Shown here: piece after piece, positions 7,633 to 14,977 of the stretch
How the letters are laid out: every line of letters begins with the position of its first letter
Position numbering within the stretch: the first letter of the stretch is position 1
Assembly (NCBI GenBank): GCA_003597945.1
Contig: QZJS01000046.1
Location: 1-38,661, forward strand
From: Desulfobacteraceae bacterium
GTDB taxonomy: Bacteria > Desulfobacterota > Desulfobacteria > Desulfobacterales > Desulfosalsimonadaceae
Direction: 5' to 3'
Length of the DNA stretch: 38,661 bases
The notes under the pieces: generated by a model
Databases searched by the model: none
Seen by the model: the letters and a program-made list of their open reading frames with translations, nothing else
Told to the model about the DNA's origin: nothing
Translations under genes and position numbers: made by a program

Positions 7633-7818
7633 ATGACCACACCGCAACATTGTCCGGGATACGAACAGTTCAAGCACTTGCAGTCTTTTTCCTGCGCCTG
7701 CCCGAAGTGCGGCGAGAAAAAGGAAATTTTTTCCGATGAATTCGACAGGACTCACAGGTGCAGCGCCTGCGGAGAAGAAATCGATTTCACCCAGTGTACC
7801 CTGGAAGGGGGCGCGTAA
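7633..7818 (+). CDS. Zinc-ribbon-type miniprotein, function unknown
   Basis: A 61-residue protein beginning MTTPQHCPGYEQFKHLQSFS, with ATG 7633 seven bases after AAAGGAGG. Seven cysteines are present. C23/C26 (CPKC) and C43/C46 (CSAC) form a standard zinc ribbon or rubredoxin-like knuckle pair 17 residues apart, and C7, C21 and C55 are extra. The region between is acidic (KKEIFSDEFD). No family was recognised. It is the last small metal-binding gene before cydA, 38 bases upstream, and could be cotranscribed with the oxidase. Confidence 0.75.
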   Translation: MTTPQHCPGYEQFKHLQSFSCACPKCGEKKEIFSDEFDRTHRCSACGEEIDFTQCTLEGGA

Positions 7819-7856
7819 GCGTCAATCGCTTTATTACTTCATCAGGATGATCGCCC

Positions 7857-9164
7857 ATGGATATCGTTTTTTTATCCCGGCTTCAGTTCGCTGCAGCCAC
7901 GATGTTTCATTTTTTGTTTGTTCCGGTGACCCTGGGGCTGGCCTTTCTTGTGGCCTGGATGGAAACAAAATACGTCCGGACCGGAGATAAACTCTACCTT
8001 TCCATGACGAAATTCTGGGGTAAGCTGTTTTTAATAAATTTCGCCCTGGGCGTGGTCACCGGAATTACCCTGGAATTTCAATTCGGCACCAACTGGTCCC
8101 GGTATTCAGCGTTCGTAGGCGATATATTCGGGTCTATCCTGGCCATTGAAGCCACAGTCGCCTTTTTTCTCGAATCCACGCTCATCGGGGTCTGGATCTT
8201 CGGCTGGCGCAAACTTTCCAAAAAGGCCCATGCCACGGTCATGTGGCTCATCGCAGCGGCAGGGACCATGTCGGGGTTCTGGATATTGATCGCCAATGGA
8301 TGGATGCAGCATCCGGTGGGATATGTGATCCGGAACGGGCGGGCCGAGCTGGATAGTTTTGCCGCGGTGGTGACCAATAAATTCGCCATCCTGCAATTTT
8401 TTCATACCATCAGCGCGGCATACGTACTGAGTGCTTTTTTCGTCATGGGCATCAGCGCCTATCATCTGCTGAAAAAGCAGAATGTGGAATTTTTCACCCG
8501 GTCCTTTCGGACGGCCCTGGTTTTCGGTCTGGTATCCTCGCTGGCGGTGGCCATCAGCGGCGACACACACGGGGTCCATGTCACCCAGGTGCAGCCCGCC
8601 AAGCTCGCGGCAATGGAGTCTCACTGGGAGACCACCACCCGTGCGCCGCTGCATTTGATCGCCATTCCCGATGAAAAAAACGAACGAAACCGCATCGAGT
8701 TAATTTCGCTGCCCGGTCTGCTCAGTCTGCTTGGTCATCATGACATCAACGCCGAGGTCAAAGGGCTTAAGGACTTTCCACCGGATGAACGCCCGCCGGT
8801 CTGGCCGACGTTTGTCTCCTTCCGGATCATGGTCGGTCTGGGAACGCTCTTTATCCTTCTGACCTTTGTCGGTCTGTTTTTACGAAACCGTCTGGTTGAA
8901 AGCCCGCGCTATCTTACGGTCATGATGTATGCCATTCCTCTGCCGTATATCGCCATTGAACTGGGATGGGTGTTGGCTGAAGTCGGCCGTCAGCCCTGGA
9001 TCGTCTACGGTATCATGAAAACTTCGGATGCCGTCTCACCGGTGGCTGTTTCCCAGGTGGCGACCTCCCTGGCAGCTTTCGTGTTGATCTACGGCCTGCT
9101 GGGGGCCATCGGTTTTTACCTGATGTTCACTCATGCGAAAAAAGGCCCGGAGGCACTGGCGTGA
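7857..9164 (+). CDS. cydA: Cytochrome bd oxidase subunit I
   Basis: Inner-membrane haem-carrying subunit of the quinol:O2 oxidoreductase, which reduces O2 to water. It has 435 residues against 522 in E. coli, mainly because the periplasmic quinol-binding loop is short. H18 (ATMFHFLFVP) matches the high-spin haem ligand. The histidine in QFFHTISAAYVL and the methionine in FRIMVGLG match the haem b558 ligands. The signature GRQPW and the preceding IELGW with its conserved glutamate are intact. EFQFGTNWSRY and IEATVAFFLEST carry the proton-path glutamates. The ribosome site is weak (CAGGATG). In sulfate reducers this oxidase serves O2 protection and microaerobic respiration. Confidence 0.96.
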   Translation: MDIVFLSRLQFAAATMFHFLFVPVTLGLAFLVAWMETKYVRTGDKLYLSMTKFWGKLFLINFALGVVTGITLEFQFGTNWSRYSAFVGDIFGSILAIEATVAFFLESTLIGVWIFGWRKLSKKAHATVMWLIAAAGTMSGFWILIANGWMQHPVGYVIRNGRAELDSFAAVVTNKFAILQFFHTISAAYVLSAFFVMGISAYHLLKKQNVEFFTRSFRTALVFGLVSSLAVAISGDTHGVHVTQVQPAKLAAMESHWETTTRAPLHLIAIPDEKNERNRIELISLPGLLSLLGHHDINAEVKGLKDFPPDERPPVWPTFVSFRIMVGLGTLFILLTFVGLFLRNRLVESPRYLTVMMYAIPLPYIAIELGWVLAEVGRQPWIVYGIMKTSDAVSPVAVSQVATSLAAFVLIYGLLGAIGFYLMFTHAKKGPEALA

Positions 9165-9226
9165 TGATTGCATCGATATCATTTAAACATGGATTGGGAT
9201 AAGCGGAAGCGACAGGAGGTCTCGAC

Positions 9227-10255
9227 GTGGAATTGTTGCAATCTATCTGGTTTTTTCTGTGGGGTCTTTTATGGGCGGTTTTTTTCATGACCGGCGGTTT
9301 TGATCTGGGGGTGGGTGCGCTTCTGCCTTTTCTGGGCAAGACCGAAAACGACCGGCGACTGATGATCAACGCCATCGGCCCGGTCTGGGACGGCAATGAA
9401 GTCTGGCTGATCACCGCCGGCGGCGTTACATTTGCCGCGTTTCCCACGGTGTATGCGGTCATGTTTTCATCGCTGTATACACCATTGCTCCTGATTCTCT
9501 TCGGTCTTATTTTCAGGGGTGTTTCCTTTGAATTCAGGGGAAAAGTGGCATCCAAGGCATGGAAATCCTTCTGGGATAAATCCATTTTCTTCGGCAGCGT
9601 GATTCCATCGTTTCTCTTCGGCGTGGCCTTTGCCAATATTTTTGCCGGGATTCCATTTAATGACGCTGGTTATCATGGCAGTCTGGTATCCCTTTTAAAT
9701 CCCTACGGCATTCTGGGCGGTATACTGTTTCTGGTTTTTTTTATCCAGCACGGTACGCTGTGGCTGGCGGCCCGCACCACCGGCATGCTTCATACGCGTT
9801 CAGCACGCGCCGCAGGCCGTGTCTGGCCCGTAAACGCGGTTGTTGTGGTCCTGTTTCTGGCGGCCACGGCCTTTTATACGGATTTGTATTCAAATTACCT
9901 GGCCCGGCCGTATCTGTTTCTCCTTCCGGCAGCAGCAGCCGCGGCCCTTGTGGCGATTCGCTTTTTTCATCAGCGGCAACTTTATTTCCGGGCGTGGTTC
10001 GCGTCCGCGGCCACCATCGTCTTTGCCACTTTTTTTTGTCTGGCGGGGCTTTTCCCGAACCTGTTTCCGTCCAGCATGGGGGATCAGTATTCCCTGACCG
10101 CCTTTAACGCGTCGTCGAGTCAGTTGACCCTGACCATCATGCTGGTGGTGGTGCTGGCGTTTATTCCTGTTGTCATCGGCTACCAGATCTGGGCTTACCG
10201 GCTGTTTTCCGGCAAGCTTACCCAGGAAGATCTGGCCTATGAAGATGCTTATTAA
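9227..10255 (+). CDS. cydB: Cytochrome bd oxidase subunit II (GTG start)
   Basis: A 342-residue polytopic membrane partner of CydA. It starts at GTG 9227, six bases after AGGAGGT, giving MELLQSIWFFLWGLLWAVFF. Family hallmarks are GGFDLGVGALLPFLG and INAIGPVWDGNEVWLITAGG followed by VTFAAFP. About eight or nine hydrophobic helices follow. No cydX-like miniprotein is visible in the 56 bases before the next gene, consistent with many non-enterobacterial bd oxidases. CydDC assembly transporters are not in the window. Confidence 0.96.
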   Translation: MELLQSIWFFLWGLLWAVFFMTGGFDLGVGALLPFLGKTENDRRLMINAIGPVWDGNEVWLITAGGVTFAAFPTVYAVMFSSLYTPLLLILFGLIFRGVSFEFRGKVASKAWKSFWDKSIFFGSVIPSFLFGVAFANIFAGIPFNDAGYHGSLVSLLNPYGILGGILFLVFFIQHGTLWLAARTTGMLHTRSARAAGRVWPVNAVVVVLFLAATAFYTDLYSNYLARPYLFLLPAAAAAALVAIRFFHQRQLYFRAWFASAATIVFATFFCLAGLFPNLFPSSMGDQYSLTAFNASSSQLTLTIMLVVVLAFIPVVIGYQIWAYRLFSGKLTQEDLAYEDAY

Positions 10256-10311
10256 TCTGATTTATTCAAGGCGCTAAAGCGCATGGAGCAGGAGGCGGGA
10301 AATCCGTTTTT

Positions 10312-10674
10312 ATGAAAACGTCAATAAAGAAAGCGATCCTGATATTTATGGTGATCGGTTTTGTTGCCATGCTGCCGCTCGCCGGGGCTCAACAGAATCA
10401 GGAAAATGGCGCCGATATTATAAAGCTGAACACCGGCGGGGCCATGGCCGAGGTCACGTTTCCGCATCATGCGCACCAGAATGTCGTCAACGACTGTAAC
10501 GCCTGTCACTCAGTGTTCCCCATGACGCCGGGGATTATCAGGGAAAAAATTACCTTACAGGAGCTTCGGAAACAGCAGGTTATGCACGGCACCTGCCTTG
10601 AATGCCACAAGGCCATGAAAAATGCCGGCGATGCCACCGGCCCTGTGGTCTGCAACCAGTGTCATATACGATAA
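10312..10674 (+). CDS. Periplasmic trihaem c-type cytochrome (c7/c3-like)
   Basis: A 120-residue precursor with a signal peptide (residues 1-26, ending LPLAGA). Three CxxCH haem sites are visible: C62-NAC-H66, C95-LEC-H99 and C114-NQC-H118. FPHHAHQ at 50-56 and MHG at 91 supply probable distal histidines. Three bis-histidine haems in about 95 mature residues fit the cytochrome c7/c3 superfamily rather than tetrahaem c3. It follows cydB by 56 bases and may pass periplasmic electrons towards the quinone pool or another terminal reductase. AGGAGG is present but unusually far, about 16 bases, from the ATG. Confidence 0.9.
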   Translation: MKTSIKKAILIFMVIGFVAMLPLAGAQQNQENGADIIKLNTGGAMAEVTFPHHAHQNVVNDCNACHSVFPMTPGIIREKITLQELRKQQVMHGTCLECHKAMKNAGDATGPVVCNQCHIR

Positions 10675-10846
10675 TAATCCGTCTCGATTTGATCTAAAAG
10701 TTGATAATATCCTAAAGATTTTATTTTTTCGAGACCATGGAGGTTTTAAGCTGTTAAATCGTAAAATGCGGGTTATAAAGCAAAACAAGACCAACCGCTT
10801 TTTACCAGGTCATTAATTTTATTTATTGGAACCGAGGGAGGTAATC

Positions 10847-11005
10847 ATGGACAAGTATGTATGTCAGGTATGCGGGTATGTTTATGATCCGGCAAAGGGT
10901 GATCCGGACAACGGCATAGACCCGGGCACTTCGTTTGAAAAACTGCCAGATGATTGGGAATGCCCGATCTGCGGAGCTTCAAAGGAAGAGTTCGAAAAAG
11001 CATAG
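10847..11005 (+). CDS. Rubredoxin
   Basis: A 52-residue canonical rubredoxin, a one-electron carrier with a single Fe(Cys)4 site. C6/C9 ([10 protein letters not shown]) and C39/C42 (CPICGA) are the four ligands. The segment [20 protein letters not shown] between them is typical. ATG 10847 follows GAGGGAGG. The flavodiiron oxygen reductase gene lies 135 bases downstream, the same order as the rubredoxin-roo pair of Desulfovibrio gigas, so it is the probable electron donor. A strong terminator follows this gene, suggesting that rubredoxin is made in excess over the downstream gene. Confidence 0.97.
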   Translation: MDKYVCQVCGYVYDPAKGDPDNGIDPGTSFEKLPDDWECPICGASKEEFEKA

Positions 11006-11011
11006 TGTTTT

Positions 11012-11067
11012 GCCGGTTTTCGGATGGGTTTCGGCCCTTAGCATGCGTCCGGAAACCGGCTTTTTTT
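11012..11067 (+). terminator. Rho-independent terminator after rubredoxin
   Basis: GCCGGTTTTCGGA (11012-11024) pairs over 13 positions, with one G-U wobble, with TCCGGAAACCGGC (11048-11060). A run of seven T (11061-11067) follows directly. The 23-base loop is long, but the stem and tail are convincing. It separates rubredoxin from the flavodiiron gene and may be partial. Confidence 0.8.
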
Positions 11068-11139
11068 CGACTTTGTCCAGCGACGGTCAGGGAAAAAGGT
11101 AAATTGCGGTCAAGGTCGCAAGCAAAATAAGGAGGTCAC

Positions 11140-12342
11140 ATGAACCCTGTGGAAATTGCCAAGGGTGTTTATCAGGTAGGCGCCATTGATTGGAATATTC
11201 GTGATTTTCACGGTTATTCCACGCACATCGGCAGCACCTATAATTCATATCTGATCATCGATGAAAAAACCGTGTTGATCGACACGGTCAAAAAAGGTTT
11301 TGAAGACCAACTGCTGGCAAACATATCCCGGATCATCGATCCCAGAAAAATCGATCTGATGATCAGCAACCATACCGAAATGGACCATTCCGGCGGCCTT
11401 CCCCGCATCATGCATTATATCGGTGAAGACAAACCGCTTTATTGCTCCAAGATGGGATTGAAAAGTCTTCCCTCCCATTTTCAGCAGAAATGGAATTACC
11501 AGGGCGTTGAAAACGGCCAGGAGCTCAAGATCGGCAAACGGACCCTGACCTTTCTGGAAACCCGCATGCTCCATTGGCCCGACAGCATGTTTACCTATTG
11601 CAAGGAAGATCAGGTCCTGTTTTCCAGCGACGCTTTCGGCCAGCATTATGCCGGATATGATATGTTCGACGATCTGGTGGGCGACGCCATCATGGATCAT
11701 GCCAAGAAATATTTCGCCAATATCCTTCTGCTCTATTCGCCTAAAATTTTAAAGCTCATTGAACAGGTTCAGGAGATGGGCCTTGACGTCAAGGTGATCT
11801 GCCCGGATCACGGGATCATGTGGCGCAAGGACCCGGGGAAAATCATCCGGGCCTATTCGGACTGGAGCCTTCAGAAACCGGCGAAAAAAGCCGTTGTCGC
11901 CTATGATACCATGTGGCACAGCACCCAGCACATGGCTGAAGCCATTGCCGACGGGATCGCAGCCCAGGGGGTTGATGTCCGGCCCATGCACATTCGCAGT
12001 TACGACCGGAGCGACATCATGACCGAGGTGCTCGATGCCGCGGCCGTGGTGGTGGGTTCGCCCACTCTCAACAACAACCTGTTCCCCACCGTGGCCGATT
12101 TGCTGACCTACATGAAAGGGCTTAAACCCAGAAACAAGATCGGCGCGGCATTCGGATCTTACGGCTGGAGCGGGGAATCGGTCAAGCTCATCAATCAGGA
12201 GTTTGAAGCCATGGGTTTTGATATCATCGACCCGGGGTTGCGGATTCAATATGTCCCGGATCAGGCGGGTCACCAGTCCTGCAAGGACCTTGGCGCCAGG
12301 ATCGGCCGGAAAATTGTCGAGGCGGCGGCCGGGGGCAAATGA
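11140..12342 (+). CDS. roo: Flavodiiron protein, rubredoxin:oxygen oxidoreductase type
   Basis: Cytoplasmic 400-residue enzyme reducing O2 (and possibly NO) to water with electrons from rubredoxin. The N-terminal beta-lactamase-like domain has the complete diiron set H78-x-E80-x-D82-H83, H145, D164 and H224, offset by one or two from D. gigas ROO. The C-terminal flavodoxin domain (about 250-400) has the FMN-binding loops YDTMWHSTQHMAE, GSPTLNNNLFPT and GSYGWSGES. There is no C-terminal rubredoxin extension, so it belongs to class A. The start has AAGGAGG. Its last bases overlap the ferredoxin start by four, indicating translational coupling. Confidence 0.97.
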   Translation: MNPVEIAKGVYQVGAIDWNIRDFHGYSTHIGSTYNSYLIIDEKTVLIDTVKKGFEDQLLANISRIIDPRKIDLMISNHTEMDHSGGLPRIMHYIGEDKPLYCSKMGLKSLPSHFQQKWNYQGVENGQELKIGKRTLTFLETRMLHWPDSMFTYCKEDQVLFSSDAFGQHYAGYDMFDDLVGDAIMDHAKKYFANILLLYSPKILKLIEQVQEMGLDVKVICPDHGIMWRKDPGKIIRAYSDWSLQKPAKKAVVAYDTMWHSTQHMAEAIADGIAAQGVDVRPMHIRSYDRSDIMTEVLDAAAVVVGSPTLNNNLFPTVADLLTYMKGLKPRNKIGAAFGSYGWSGESVKLINQEFEAMGFDIIDPGLRIQYVPDQAGHQSCKDLGARIGRKIVEAAAGGK

Positions 12343-12530
12343 AAATTCCGGTGGTGGAACTCAGCAACTGCAACCGCTGCGGGGTTTGCGCGGACCTCTG
12401 TCCGTCGGCCTTTCAAATGACCGATGCCGGTTTTGTCTGGGTGGCGGATCTGCCCGAATATCCGGAAGCCGAGGTGGACGAGGCGATCAAGCATTGCCCG
12501 GAGGATTGCATTTCCTGGCAATTCTCATAA
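12339..12530 (+). CDS. [4Fe-4S] ferredoxin
   Basis: A 63-residue acidic ferredoxin. C11, C14 and C17 (CNRCGVC) with C53 before proline (HCPEDC) form one [4Fe-4S] site. C21 and C57 are extra cysteines that could form a disulfide, as in monocluster Desulfovibrio ferredoxins. The ATGA overlap with the flavodiiron gene implies cotranscription. A ferredoxin directly coupled to a rubredoxin-using oxygen reductase suggests an alternative electron feed, which is inferred. Confidence 0.92.
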   Translation: MKIPVVELSNCNRCGVCADLCPSAFQMTDAGFVWVADLPEYPEAEVDEAIKHCPEDCISWQFS

Positions 12531-12558
12531 AAGCTATATTGATGATCAGCGGCCCGGG

Positions 12559-12736
12559 TTCGAAGGCCATCAATCCACTCGCTCAATGCGCGTATTGCCG
12601 GACATGCCGGATGATCCGCTGAATTTCTCAAACTCGGGCTTCGCCCTCAAACAGTGAGAAATTCTTGACGCGGATCATCCGTCCCGTCTCTTTCGGCAAT
12701 ACACGCAAATCCGCTCGCGGATCGATGGCCTTCGAT
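12559..12736. repeat. Large imperfect palindrome (about 178 bases), possible miniature mobile or structured element
   Basis: Nested arms pair across the element. TCGAAGGCCAT (12560-12570) pairs with ATGGCCTTCGA (12725-12735). GTATTGCCG (12592-12600) pairs with CGGCAATAC (12694-12702). GGATGATCCGC (12609-12619) pairs with GCGGATCATCC (12670-12680). GAATTTCTCA (12621-12630) pairs with TGAGAAATTC (12655-12664). The apex is GGGC-TTC-GCCC (12636-12646). No open frame fits and no T-run follows. It could be a REP- or MITE-like element, or a processed RNA structure. Confidence 0.7.
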
Positions 12737-12767
12737 CCATTTAAGAGTACAATATAATTGATAAAGT

Positions 12768-12858
12768 CGTAAAAGTCGATTTTGAGCAAGATCGTGGATT
12801 TCGGGCGGGGGTAATCGCGCCCCGAAAGACTCTTGAAGCGAAAAATTCGACTTTTACG
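12768..12858. repeat. Second imperfect palindrome (about 91 bases), MITE/REP-like
   Basis: The outer arms CGTAAAAGTCGA (12768-12779) and TCGACTTTTACG (12847-12858) are a perfect 12-base inverted repeat. Inside, CAAGA (12787-12791) pairs with TCTTG (12831-12835) and TTTCGGG (12799-12805) pairs with CCCGAAA (12821-12827). It is flanked by TTGAT on the left and ATCA on the right. The CGTAAAAGTC-type terminal arm resembles short repeats I recall from deltaproteobacterial genomes, but that needs a genome-wide count. It ends 45 bases before the octahaem cytochrome. Confidence 0.65.
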
Positions 12859-12903
12859 TAACCATCATGACTATGTATTATCAATGGGAGCAGGGGGAAT
12901 AGG

Positions 12904-14232
12904 ATGCAGCAATCAGGCATGATCAGGCACACCCTTTTATTGTTATCGGTGTTGAGCTTTCTGGCGGCGGGTCCCGGCGCGGTTGTTGCCGACGAACTCT
13001 ATTGCATTACCTGTCATCGCGGCGTGACCCCTGGCTATGTTCAGGATTGGGAGGTGAGCCGGCATGCGGCCATGGGGATCGACTGCGCCGTGTGTCACGG
13101 TGAGGACCATCAGGGTTCCGATGATCCGCACATGGCTCAAATGCCTACCGAAGAAGTCTGCGCCATGTGCCACCAGGATCAGTACGACCAGTTCGCCGCC
13201 GGCAAACACAATCACGGGTGGAAAAGCTTAAACGCCATGGCCGTGACCCATGTGGAACCCCCGGAACTCATGGACGGCTCACGGGGATGCGGCGGATGCC
13301 ACAACATGGGGCTTAAATCTGAAGAGGAGCTGCAGGCTTATAAAGATAAAGGGTATCGCTATCAGGTCAACTCCTGTGATGAATGCCATACCCGGCATTC
13401 TTTTTCCAAAACCGAGGCCCAGGATCCCAGATCCTGCCAGATGTGCCACATGGGATATGATCATCCCCAGTGGGAGATGTGGAGCAGCGCCAAGCACGGG
13501 ACTCGCTGGTTTGCAAAGGATTCCGGCAATCTGCCGGAAAATGCCGCGGCCCCCACCTGCCAGCATTGCCATCTGCCGGGCGGCACCCATACCAACCGTA
13601 CCGCCTGGGGATTCTTCGGGGTCAGGCTTCCCCTGCCGGAAGACCCGCAGTGGGCAAAGGACAGAACTACTATTCTCAAGGCCCTCGGGGTGCTGAATCC
13701 CGAAACCGGCGAACCCACCGAACGGCTCAAGGTGGTTCAGGAACTCGATATGGTGCGCCTGACCGAAGAGGACTGGCAGGCCGAACGCACCAGAATGCTC
13801 GATATCTGCGCGGGATGCCATTCCCGAAGTTACGCCCGGACCCAACTCGAAACCGGCGATACCATGATCCGGAAAGCCGATGAGTTGATGGCCAGAGCCA
13901 TTGATATCGTGGCCGATCTTTACGCGGACGGCATTATCGAAAAACCCGAAGGCTATCCGTTTGCCTATCCGGACTTTTTTTATTTCATGCGCACCGCCGG
14001 CCATAAACTGGAAAATTTTTCCCACATCGATCAGGTGCTGTTTCAGATGTACATGAAGCACCGTATGCGGACGTATCAGGGGTGTTTTCATTTAAACCCG
14101 GATTACGCCTACTGGTACGGCTGGGCCATGATGACCAAGGATCTGGGAGAAATTGAAAAATCCGCGGCCCTGCTTCGGCAGGCCCATGCGGCCAAAACCG
14201 CGAAACCCTGGTATCGGAAATTGTTCTGGTGA
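12904..14232 (+). CDS. Octahaem c-type cytochrome, hydroxylamine oxidoreductase (HAO) family
   Basis: A 442-residue exported cytochrome with an N-terminal signal segment (MIRHTLLLLSVLSFLAAGPG) and eight CxxCH sites: CITCH, CAVCH, CAMCH, CGGCH, CDECH, CQMCH, CQHCH and CAGCH. The C-terminal part without haem sites, with TYQGCFHLNPDYAYWYGWA, matches the layout of octahaem HAO-like proteins. In anaerobes such proteins usually act reductively on nitrite or hydroxylamine. The crosslinking tyrosine of oxidative HAO was not identified. No NapC-type quinol dehydrogenase is adjacent, so the electron donor is unclear. It overlaps the next gene by four bases (GTGA). Confidence 0.88.
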   Translation: MQQSGMIRHTLLLLSVLSFLAAGPGAVVADELYCITCHRGVTPGYVQDWEVSRHAAMGIDCAVCHGEDHQGSDDPHMAQMPTEEVCAMCHQDQYDQFAAGKHNHGWKSLNAMAVTHVEPPELMDGSRGCGGCHNMGLKSEEELQAYKDKGYRYQVNSCDECHTRHSFSKTEAQDPRSCQMCHMGYDHPQWEMWSSAKHGTRWFAKDSGNLPENAAAPTCQHCHLPGGTHTNRTAWGFFGVRLPLPEDPQWAKDRTTILKALGVLNPETGEPTERLKVVQELDMVRLTEEDWQAERTRMLDICAGCHSRSYARTQLETGDTMIRKADELMARAIDIVADLYADGIIEKPEGYPFAYPDFFYFMRTAGHKLENFSHIDQVLFQMYMKHRMRTYQGCFHLNPDYAYWYGWAMMTKDLGEIEKSAALLRQAHAAKTAKPWYRKLFW

Positions 14233-14948
14233 AGCCGGCGCAGGGGGCCGTTTCCGGCAGAGCCCTTAAGCGGACTGTAAGGGATCTTTTGGCCGCCGCC
14301 GATTTTAATGATGCCCTTGACCGGTTCCTGACCCTGCCCCTGCAAAAAATCGTCAGTCCGCTCTTCGGTTTTTTACTGGACCGGGACGAGCTGGTCCGCT
14401 GGCGGGCCGTGTCGGCCATGGGACTGGTCGTTTCCGTCCTGGCGGATACCCATATGGAATCCGCCAGGGTAATCATGCGCCGCATGATGTGGCAGTTAAA
14501 TGATGAGTCCGGCGGTATCGGCTGGGGGATACCCGAGGCCATGGGCGAGGTTATGGCCCGGCATGAAAAACTGGCGGCGGAATACGCCAATATTCTGATG
14601 TCCTATGTAAGTGTCCGCCAGAATTTTCTCGAACACGATGTGTTGCAGCAAGGCGTGCTCTGGGGAATCGGGCGCCTTGCCGCGGTCTGTCCCGAACGAC
14701 TGGCAGGCGTGGATGCCGATGTCATGCCGTTTCTGGATTCCAAATATATCGTGCACCGGGGACTTGCCGCCTGGACGCTTGGAAATCTGAGAAGTGCGCG
14801 GGCCGCCGCATCTCTGCCGCGACTGGCCGATGACTCCGCGGTGTTGACGATCTACGATCATGAGAATTATCTGCTGACGCAAACAACCGTGGGCGGGCTT
14901 GCCCGGACCGCCTTGTCGCGGATAAATAAAGCTGGAAATTCAGAATAA
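14229..14948 (+). CDS. HEAT-repeat-like protein of the DVU0298 type (GTG start)
   Basis: A 239-residue helical protein with no signal peptide or membrane helix. Repeating helix pairs such as DELVRWRAVSAMGLVVSVLA, LQQGVLWGIGRLAAVCPERL and IVHRGLAAWTLGNLRSARAA are HEAT/PBS-lyase-like. The central run WQLNDESGGIGWGIPEAMGE is typical of the DVU0298 group seen in sulfate reducers, whose function is unknown. GTG 14229 overlaps the stop of the octahaem cytochrome, so the two are translationally coupled. A scaffolding or maturation role for the cytochrome is possible, but the protein appears cytoplasmic, which argues against direct contact. Confidence 0.8.
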   Translation: MKPAQGAVSGRALKRTVRDLLAAADFNDALDRFLTLPLQKIVSPLFGFLLDRDELVRWRAVSAMGLVVSVLADTHMESARVIMRRMMWQLNDESGGIGWGIPEAMGEVMARHEKLAAEYANILMSYVSVRQNFLEHDVLQQGVLWGIGRLAAVCPERLAGVDADVMPFLDSKYIVHRGLAAWTLGNLRSARAAASLPRLADDSAVLTIYDHENYLLTQTTVGGLARTALSRINKAGNSE

Positions 14949-14977
14949 AGGAACCATTAAGCCGGAAAGGACTCGAT

